Part shown: one piece after another, positions 55,830 to 64,000 of the stretch | Layout: each line of letters starts with the position of its first letter | Position numbering within the stretch: the stretch's first letter is position 1 | Source of the DNA: Streptomyces sp. NRRL F-5122 | GTDB lineage: Bacteria > Actinomycetota > Actinomycetes > Streptomycetales > Streptomycetaceae | Length of the DNA stretch: 64,000 bases | Assembly: GCF_001507435.1 (NCBI RefSeq) | Contig: NZ_LMWH01000290.1 | Location: 1-64,000, forward strand | Direction: 5' to 3' | Notes under the pieces: generated by a model | What the model was told of the DNA's origin: nothing | What the model saw: the letters and a program-made list of their open reading frames with translations, nothing else | The model's database searches: none | Made by a program: the position numbers and the translations under genes

Positions 55830-56882
55830 ATGGCAACGATGGCCGATGTGGCACGGAGCGCGGGTGTGTCCGTCGCGACCGTCTCGCACGTGCTGAACGA
55901 CACCCGGCCGGTACGCCCCCACACCCGCCGGGCGGTGCTCGACGCCATCGACGAGCTGGGTTACACGCCGAACACACTTGCCCGTTCCTTGGTGACGGCC
56001 CGCACCCGGTCCATCGGGCTCGCGGTGTCGGCGATCAGCAATCCGTACTTCACGGAGATCCTCCAGGGCGTCGAGGCCGGCGCCCTGGAACACGGCTACG
56101 GCCTGCTCGTCGCCGACCCGCACGACGATCCCGTGCACGAACGCAAGGCCGTCCAGCTGCTGCACGAACGGCGCGTCGACGGCGTGATCGTCGCCCCCTC
56201 GGCGGACCCGGGCGGACTGCTCGCCCTCCTTGCCCGGCACGGGGTGCCGACCGTGTTCGTCGACCGGCTGGTCGACACGGCCCCCGCAGGCACACCCGCG
56301 CCACAGGCGTTCGACCAGGTCTGCGGCGAGAACGTGGACCCCATGGCCCGTCTGGTCACCCATCTCGCCGAGCTGGGTCACCGCCGCATCGGCCTTGTCG
56401 CGGGACGTCCCGGGCTCAGCACGACGGCCGAGCGGATCAGCGGCTACCGGCAGGGACTCGCGGCCGCGGGGCTGCCCTACGACGAGCGGTTGCTGGCATC
56501 GGGCGATTCCGCGGCCGAGGGCGCCGAGCGGGCCACCACCGACCTGCTGTCGCTCGCGGCGCCCCCGACGGCCCTGGTCACCGCCAACAACGCGATGACC
56601 ATCGGAGCACTGCGCGCCCTGCGCGTGCGTGGAGTGTCCGTCCCGGACGACCTTGCGCTGTGCTGCTTCGACGACTTCGCCTGGGCGGACCTGTTCTCCC
56701 CTCGGCTCACCGCGGTCTCCCAGCCGAGCCGGGAGATCGGTACCGAGGCCGTGCGGCTGCTGCTGGAGCGCCTGGAGGACCCGGACCTCCCTGCGCGCAC
56801 CGTGCGGCTGCCCGGTGTGTTCGTCCACCGCACCTCGTGCGGCTGCCCCGACGCCCCCTACCGGAAGGAAACCGACTCGTGA
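55830..56882 (+). CDS. LacI-family transcriptional repressor
   Basis: A 350-residue LacI/GalR regulator. The helix-turn-helix is MADVARSAGVSVATVSHVLND, with hinge helix LARSLVTARTRSIGLAVS, and a periplasmic-binding-protein-like effector domain from about 62 (SNPYFTEILQGVEAGALEHGYGLLVADPHDDP, DGVIVAPSADPGG, HRRIGLVAGRPGLSTTAERISGYRQGL, ALVTANNAMTIGALRALR, CCFDDFAWADLFSPRLTAVSQPSREIG). ATG 55830 has AGGAGGGGG upstream. It overlaps the sugar kinase by four bases; effector presumably the kinase substrate or product. A perfect operator lies in its promoter. Confidence 0.93.
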   Translation: MATMADVARSAGVSVATVSHVLNDTRPVRPHTRRAVLDAIDELGYTPNTLARSLVTARTRSIGLAVSAISNPYFTEILQGVEAGALEHGYGLLVADPHDDPVHERKAVQLLHERRVDGVIVAPSADPGGLLALLARHGVPTVFVDRLVDTAPAGTPAPQAFDQVCGENVDPMARLVTHLAELGHRRIGLVAGRPGLSTTAERISGYRQGLAAAGLPYDERLLASGDSAAEGAERATTDLLSLAAPPTALVTANNAMTIGALRALRVRGVSVPDDLALCCFDDFAWADLFSPRLTAVSQPSREIGTEAVRLLLERLEDPDLPARTVRLPGVFVHRTSCGCPDAPYRKETDS

Positions 56883-57790
56883 TCGTCGTCGCCGGTGAGG
56901 CCCTGATCGATCTGGTCCCCCAGGGGACGGGCGCGCTCGCGCCTCTGAAGCCGGCGCTGGGCGGCGGCCCCTACAACACCGCCGTCGCCCTCGGCCGGCT
57001 CGGCTCCCCCACCGCGTTCTGCTCCCGCACCTCCTGCGACGCCTTCGGTGAGGCACTCCTCGACGGACTGCGCCGGGCCGGCGTGGACGTCTCCGCCGTG
57101 CAGCGCGGCAGCGAGCCGACGACGCTGGCGGTCGCCACGATCGACGAGAACGGCTCGGCCGCGTACTCCTTCTACGTCGAGGGCACCGCCGACCGGTTGT
57201 TCACGGCACCGGCACGCCTTCCCCGGGACACCCGGGCCGTCTCGTTCGGCACCTGCTCCCTCGTCCTCGAACCGGGGGCCGGCGCATACGAGGAGTTGAT
57301 ACGCAGCGCCTCCGCACAGGGTGTGTTCACGGCACTGGACCCGAACATCAGGGCGGGACTGATCGCCGACCCCGACGCCTACCGGGCCCGCTTCAAGAGC
57401 TGGCTGCCGTCGGTGTCGCTGCTGAAGCTGTCCGTCGAGGACGCGCAGTGGCTGGGTGGCACCCCCCGTGAATGGCTGGCCTCCGGCCCCGCCGCCGTTG
57501 TGGTCACCCGCGGCAGCGACGGGCTGACTGTCTTCACCCGTGACGGTGCGGAGCATTCCGCGCCGGGTGTGCGGGTCGACGTCGTGGACACGATCGGCGC
57601 CGGCGACACGGTCAACGCGGCGCTGCTGCACGGTCTGGCTGCCCGGGATGCCCTCTCCCCGACGGCACTGGCCACCCTGGACGCCGAGGGCTGGAAAGGT
57701 CTGCTGGGCTTCGCCGCCCGCGCGGCGGCCATCACCTGCTCCCGCGCCGGCGCGGAACCGCCGTACGCGTCCGAACTGGTGGCCCCGTAG
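56879..57790 (+). CDS. PfkB-family carbohydrate kinase (fructokinase-like)
   Basis: A 303-residue ribokinase-fold kinase, starting at GTG 56879 inside the LacI stop (GTGA). The N-terminal VVAGEALIDLVPQGTGALAPLKPALGGGPYNTAVALGRLG gives the sugar-binding GGxPxNxAxxLxRLG motif. The anion-hole/ATP motif VVDTIGAGDTVNAALLHG supplies the catalytic Asp, and ALDPNIRAGL is the fructokinase-type segment. It would phosphorylate fructose or a related sugar, with expression controlled by the cotranscribed LacI protein. No sugar transporter adjoins, so the substrate remains open. Confidence 0.9.
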   Translation: MIVVAGEALIDLVPQGTGALAPLKPALGGGPYNTAVALGRLGSPTAFCSRTSCDAFGEALLDGLRRAGVDVSAVQRGSEPTTLAVATIDENGSAAYSFYVEGTADRLFTAPARLPRDTRAVSFGTCSLVLEPGAGAYEELIRSASAQGVFTALDPNIRAGLIADPDAYRARFKSWLPSVSLLKLSVEDAQWLGGTPREWLASGPAAVVVTRGSDGLTVFTRDGAEHSAPGVRVDVVDTIGAGDTVNAALLHGLAARDALSPTALATLDAEGWKGLLGFAARAAAITCSRAGAEPPYASELVAP

Positions 57791-57850
57791 CCCGCGTTGA
57801 GCCGTCCACCGGCCGCGCGCGGGGCCCGAGCGGCCGTTCCGTCCGACGAG

Positions 57851-57883
57851 CGGTGCCCCGTGGGGAGTTCCCACGGGGCACCG
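57851..57883. terminator. Bidirectional hairpin terminator between the sugar kinase and uvrA
   Basis: A perfect 14-bp stem, CGGTGCCCCGTGGG (57851-57864) with CCCACGGGGCACCG (57870-57883), and a five-base loop between two convergent genes. Confidence 0.8.
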
Positions 57884-57907
57884 TGTCGTTCGGGGCGTGC
57901 CTCTGTG

Positions 57908-60955
<3,048 letters not shown>

Positions 60956-61092
60956 CTTTCTTGAGAGAAGCGACAGGGGCGGGGCCCCCGTGCTTTTTCA
61001 GACTAGGGGGAGCCACTGACAACGCCGGTCGGATTCCACGGTTCATAACAATCCCGGGCCATCCAGCATGCCCGACGCCGCACTCGACCCTA

Positions 61093-61108
61093 TAGCACGC
61101 ACATTCGA
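61093..61108 (-). promoter_or_regulatory. Weak LexA-like element upstream of uvrA
   Basis: On the minus strand TCGAATGTGCGTGCTA shows one good half-site (CGAATGTG) of the actinobacterial SOS box (CGAAC-N4-GTTCG), while the other half has diverged. It overlaps a possible -10 TATAGG (61089-61094). SOS control of uvrA is known in other bacteria; here it is only a suggestion. Confidence 0.25.
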
Positions 61109-61153
61109 TTTGCGGGTCCGGTCCACTTCCTTCACCCGAAGGAGTGGCACAGT

Positions 61154-61166
61154 TAGGGTCGGGCCA
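61154..61166 (+). promoter_or_regulatory. Leaderless promoter of the maleylpyruvate-isomerase-family gene
   Basis: TAGGGT (61154-61159) lies six bases before the ATG at 61166 and there is no ribosome-binding site. Confidence 0.4.
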
Positions 61167-61867
61167 TGATTGATCACGCGCGTGACCTGGCGTCTGTACG
61201 TGACGCGACCGACCGGCTGCTGCACGCAGCCGCCACCATGGACAACGCAGCGATGGAAGCTCCGTCACGGCTGCCCGGCTGGAATCGCGGCCACGTCCTC
61301 GCCCATCTGTCCCGCAACGCGGACGCGCTCGTGAACGCTCTGCAGGGGCGCCCCATGTACGTCTCCGCCGAGGCCAGGGACACCGACATCGAACGGGACG
61401 CCCCGCGTGCCCTGGACGTCCAGCTCGACGACCTGCGGCAGAGCTGCGCCCGCTTCCAGGAGGCCGGCGCCGAGCCCGCGGACTGGTCGCGCACGGTCGA
61501 GCTGCGCAACGGGGTCACGGACTCGGCGGCCCGGGTGCCGTTCCGGCGGTGGGTGGAGGTCGAACTGCACCACGTCGACCTGGGAATCGGATACGAGCTG
61601 GAGCATCTGCCGGCGGAGTTCGTGGAGCGGGAGGTCGACTTCCTCACCGAGCGGTTCGCGGACCATCCCGCGGTCCCCGGCATCAGCCTGACCGCCCTGG
61701 AGGACCCCGGCAGGCTCGTCTGGACCACCGGTCGCAAGGACGCCGGGCCCGTCACCGTGACGGGTCGGTCACACGCGCTGCTCGGCTGGCTCGCGGGACG
61801 CACCCGGGGCGAAGGACTGACCGTCGTGGACGAAGGTGTGGCGCTGCCCGTACTGCCCGCGCTGTGA
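61166..61867 (+). CDS. Mycothiol-dependent maleylpyruvate isomerase family protein
   Basis: A 233-residue DinB-fold protein of the actinobacterial family that includes mycothiol-dependent maleylpyruvate isomerase. N-terminal helices: MIDHARDLASVRDATDRLLHAAATMDNAAM, then SRLPGWNRGHVLAHLSRNADAL (putative zinc ligand H47) and RWVEVELHHVDLGIGYELEHLP with the Glu-x-His ligands (about 131-136). The C-terminal part (about 150-233) is an SCP2/MDMPI_C-like domain. Many members are mycothiol-S-transferases for detoxification rather than isomerases of aromatic degradation; no gentisate pathway genes are nearby, so a thiol-transfer role is more likely. Apparently leaderless. Confidence 0.85.
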   Translation: MIDHARDLASVRDATDRLLHAAATMDNAAMEAPSRLPGWNRGHVLAHLSRNADALVNALQGRPMYVSAEARDTDIERDAPRALDVQLDDLRQSCARFQEAGAEPADWSRTVELRNGVTDSAARVPFRRWVEVELHHVDLGIGYELEHLPAEFVEREVDFLTERFADHPAVPGISLTALEDPGRLVWTTGRKDAGPVTVTGRSHALLGWLAGRTRGEGLTVVDEGVALPVLPAL

Positions 61868-61876
61868 TCTCGTCGG

Positions 61877-61890
61877 TAGGCTGACAGCCA
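61877..61890 (+). promoter_or_regulatory. Leaderless promoter of the MBL-fold hydrolase
   Basis: TAGGCT (61877-61882) precedes the ATG at 61890 by seven bases without a ribosome site. It lies just after the stop of the preceding gene, so this gene has its own start of transcription. Confidence 0.45.
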
Positions 61891-62546
61891 TGACGTACAG
61901 CGGAACGGTGACGGTCGGCGGCCCGGCGGACGTGCACGAGCTGAAGGACCTGATGATCACCAAGATCGCGGTCGGCCCGATGGACAACAACGCCTATCTG
62001 CTGCGCTGCCGGGCCACCGACGAGCAGTTGCTGATCGACGCGGCCAACGACGCGCACACCCTGCTCGGCTCGATCGGCGACGACGGCATCGCGTCCGTGG
62101 TCACCACGCACCGCCACGCCGACCACTGGCAGGCGCTCGCCGAGGTGGTGGCGGCCACGGGCGCGCGGACGTACGCGGGCCGGGACGACGCCGAGGGCAT
62201 TCCCGTCCCGACCGACGTCCCGGTCGCCGACGGCGACACGATCCGTGTGGGGCAGGTGGAACTCACCGCCCGCCACCTGGTGGGGCACACCCCGGGCTCG
62301 ATCGCCCTCGTCTACGACGACCCGCACGGGCACCCGCACGTGTTCACCGGCGACTGCCTGTTCCCGGGCGGCGTGGGCAACACGCACAAGGACCCGAAGG
62401 CCTTCGCCAGCCTGATCCACGACGTCGAGACGAAGATCTTCGACGCGCTTCCGGACGAGACCTGGGTCTACCCCGGGCACGGCAACGACACCACGCTGGG
62501 CGACGAGCGTCCGCATCTGCCGGAGTGGCACGAGCGGGGGTGGTGA
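61890..62546 (+). CDS. MBL-fold metallo-hydrolase (glyoxalase II-like)
   Basis: A 218-residue metallo-beta-lactamase-fold enzyme. Metal ligands are H74, H76, D78 and H79 in VVTTHRHADHW, a further histidine in ARHLVGHTPGSIALV, the bridging Asp in HVFTGDCLFPGGVGNT and a final His in WVYPGHGNDTTLGDERPHL. This complete set and the ending resemble hydroxyacylglutathione hydrolases; in mycothiol-using actinobacteria the natural thioester would be a mycothiol conjugate. The neighbour is a mycothiol-linked family, which may be meaningful. Cytosolic, no signal peptide. Confidence 0.9.
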   Translation: MTYSGTVTVGGPADVHELKDLMITKIAVGPMDNNAYLLRCRATDEQLLIDAANDAHTLLGSIGDDGIASVVTTHRHADHWQALAEVVAATGARTYAGRDDAEGIPVPTDVPVADGDTIRVGQVELTARHLVGHTPGSIALVYDDPHGHPHVFTGDCLFPGGVGNTHKDPKAFASLIHDVETKIFDALPDETWVYPGHGNDTTLGDERPHLPEWHERGW

Positions 62547-62579
62547 GCGCCGGGTGGTGAACGCGGGAGCCCGCGCGCC

Positions 62580-62615
62580 GAGCCTGCTTCGACACATCGC
62601 GTGAAGAGCAGGCTC
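62580..62615. terminator. Weak hairpin after the MBL-hydrolase gene
   Basis: GAGCCTGCT (62580-62588) pairs with AGCAGGCTC (62607-62615), with an 18-base loop, 34 bases past the stop. The rest of the 62547-62792 gap shows nothing I can identify. Confidence 0.35.
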
Positions 62616-62792
62616 ACGCGCCCCGTGTGAACCGTTCGCACGCACCGATGCCGCGCGTGCGCTCCCCGGCCGCACGGCCTCGCGGTCAACTGGAGCCAGC
62701 CCGCGCGGGATGACGGCTCCTACGCGGTACGGGTCGCCGGTCCCTCTCTCCCGCCCTCGACCGGCGGCCCCGGCCGTCGCGGTCCCGACGAC

Positions 62793-63266
62793 TCAGGCTT
62801 CCGCCCGTGCCGCGCCCGCGAGCGTCGCCACCCGCTCCACCGCGAACGCGTATCCCTGCACCCCGCATCCCGCGATGACACCGTCGGCGCGAAGAGACAC
62901 GTACGAGTGGTGACGGAACTGCTCGCGCTGGTGGATGTTGGAGATGTGCACCTCCACCACCGGCAGTCCGTCGCAGGTGTTGAGTGCGTCGAGAATCGCG
63001 ACGGACGTGTGCGAGTAGGCCGCCGGGTTGATCACGACACCGGCGTGGTTCAGCCGCGCCTCCTGGATCCAGTCGACCAGTTCGCCCTCGTGGTTGGACT
63101 GCCGGAAGTCCACCGTGGCGCCGTACGCCGCCGCCGTCTTCACGCACAGCGCCTCGATGTCCGCGAGCGTGTCCGAACCGTAGATCTCCGGCTGGCGCTG
63201 CCCCAGCAGGTTCAGGTTGGGGCCGTTGAGCACCATGATCGGGGCGTCGGCGAGAGTGCGGGGCAC
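62793..63266 (-). CDS. aroQ: Type II 3-dehydroquinate dehydratase
   Basis: A 157-residue dodecameric-type dehydroquinase of the shikimate pathway, removing water from 3-dehydroquinate. Motifs: [21 protein letters not shown] with the catalytic Tyr and lid arginine, [37 protein letters not shown] and [22 protein letters not shown] with the catalytic His. GTG 63266 is chosen since GGAGG lies five bases before it and the length (157) equals that of the S. coelicolor enzyme as I recall it. Divergent from the S66 peptidase gene. Confidence 0.96.
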   Translation of the reverse strand: MPRTLADAPIMVLNGPNLNLLGQRQPEIYGSDTLADIEALCVKTAAAYGATVDFRQSNHEGELVDWIQEARLNHAGVVINPAAYSHTSVAILDALNTCDGLPVVEVHISNIHQREQFRHHSYVSLRADGVIAGCGVQGYAFAVERVATLAGAARAEA

Positions 63267-63358
63267 GGTTCCTCCGGTCCGTTCGGGTCTGCCGGCCCTT
63301 GAGGGGGACCGTGTCTCGGCCCCCGGTTTATCACGGTGCACCGGACGGACGCGGACCG

Positions 63359-63371
63359 TACCCTCCGGCCA
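63359..63371 (+). promoter_or_regulatory. Leaderless promoter of the S66 peptidase gene
   Basis: TACCCT (63359-63364) lies six bases before the ATG at 63371 and no ribosome-binding site is visible. Confidence 0.4.
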
Positions 63372-64000
63372 TGACGCGAACCGTCCACCCGCCCAAGCTC
63401 GTGCCCGGCGACCGAGTCGCCGTCGTCTCGCCCTCCGCCGGGCTCCCCGCCCTCTTCCCGCGCCCGTACGAGCTGGGACTCCATCGACTGCGCACCGTTT
63501 TCGGCCTGGAACCCGTCGAGTATCCGGCCACCCGGAAGATGGGCGCGACCCCCGGGGAGCGCGCCGACGACCTCCACGCGGCGTTCGCCGATCCGGCCGT
63601 GAAGGCCGTGTTCGCCTCGATCGGCGGCGACGACCAGATCACGGTACTGCCCCTGCTCGACCGGGAGTTGATACGCACTCACCCCAAGCCGTTCTTCGGG
63701 TACAGCGACAACACCAACCTGCACGCCTTCCTGTGGAACACCGGCGTGGTGAGCTATCACGGCGGTTCCGTCATGGTCGAACTGGGCCGTCCCGGGGCGA
63801 TGGCACCGCTCACCGCGGAGTCGCTGAGGGCCGCCCTCTTCACCACCGGACCGTACGAGGTGAAGCCGGCCGGGTTCTGGACGGACAAGGCGCGGGACTG
63901 GGCGGATCCGGCCACCTTCGAGGCGGAACCGGAGACCCGGCGCGGCTCGGGCTGGACCTGGGTGAACGCCGACCGGGTGGTCGAGGGACGCAGTTGGGGA
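63371..64000 (+). CDS. Peptidase S66 (LD-carboxypeptidase/MccF family), cut by the window end
   Basis: The first 210 codons of an S66 serine peptidase. It begins [36 protein letters not shown], the LDC family start (KPGDxVxxxSPS). [42 protein letters not shown] and [31 protein letters not shown] follow, with the nucleophile S112 in GYSDNT. The Glu/His partners would lie beyond base 64000. LD-carboxypeptidases trim murein tetrapeptides and MccF-type members cleave microcin-C-like adducts; the GYSD variety does not settle which. The 3' end is not visible. Confidence 0.88.
   Translation, partial: MTRTVHPPKLVPGDRVAVVSPSAGLPALFPRPYELGLHRLRTVFGLEPVEYPATRKMGATPGERADDLHAAFADPAVKAVFASIGGDDQITVLPLLDRELIRTHPKPFFGYSDNTNLHAFLWNTGVVSYHGGSVMVELGRPGAMAPLTAESLRAALFTTGPYEVKPAGFWTDKARDWADPATFEAEPETRRGSGWTWVNADRVVEGRSWG

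Noticed and set aside
61093..61108. Confident LexA box for uvrA
   Set aside because: Only one half-site agrees with the consensus, so it is kept as a low-confidence element.

Overview
The window is high-GC, densely coded actinobacterial chromosome and almost certainly comes from a Streptomyces species. The evidence is the strong G/C bias at third codon positions, GTG starts with GTGA/ATGA overlaps, TANNNT -10 boxes 6-8 nt before start codons (leaderless mRNAs), a mycothiol-type isomerase family member, and a gene order I recognise from Streptomyces core chromosomes: dapD, suf operon, ctaA/ctaB, tkt-tal-zwf-opcA-pgl, pgi, secG-tpiA-pgk-gap, whiA-yvcK-rapZ-uvrC, uvrA, aroQ. I saw no rRNA, tRNA, CRISPR array or intact transposon.

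Layout. 1-5.1 kb is an accessory-looking left edge: an IS110-type transposase remnant, an AfsQ1/Q2-like two-component system with a lipoprotein, a GNAT acetyltransferase, a decayed DUF4259 gene and a membrane-anchored septum-formation-family protein. 5.4-7.6 kb holds dapD and a TetR/SMR efflux pair with a 40-bp operator-like palindrome over a leaderless start. 7.6-14.2 kb is the sufR-B-D-ferredoxin-C-S-U-SufT-like operon. 14.4-20.6 kb has an AAC(3)-family acetyltransferase, an ABC-2 exporter, heme A synthase, an amidohydrolase, a small unknown protein and heme O synthase. 21.0-27.5 kb is the pentose-phosphate operon, in which zwf carries an internal out-of-frame deletion although opcA and pgl next to it are intact. 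27.6-34.3 kb is an alpha-glucoside uptake and hydrolysis operon plus an orphan solute-binding protein. 34.4-38.1 kb is a PadR-controlled MacB/FtsX-type ABC system. 38.1-45.4 kb holds pgi, an MFS exporter, an RbpA-family protein, secG and the tpiA-pgk-gap glycolytic genes. 45.6-53.8 kb has a secreted M14 carboxypeptidase and the whiA-yvcK-rapZ-uvrC operon. 54.2-64 kb holds an unknown HTH-type protein, a Rieske lipoprotein, a LacI/sugar-kinase operon with a perfect 20-bp operator, uvrA, two leaderless small-enzyme genes, aroQ and the start of an S66 peptidase.

How it works together. Much of the window is central carbon flow: alpha-glucoside import and hydrolysis to glucose, sugar phosphorylation, both branches of the pentose phosphate pathway, upper and lower glycolysis, and heme A for the terminal oxidase. 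The suf operon supplies Fe-S clusters. Perfect or near-perfect hairpins close most transcription units.

I did not find a convincing new multi-gene system. The most notable points are the broken zwf, an AglF-like permease with a large inserted extracytoplasmic domain, several strong uncharacterised operators, and an unexplained hairpin between the divergent ctaB and tkt genes. Functional statements rest on family recognition by eye; no searches were run.
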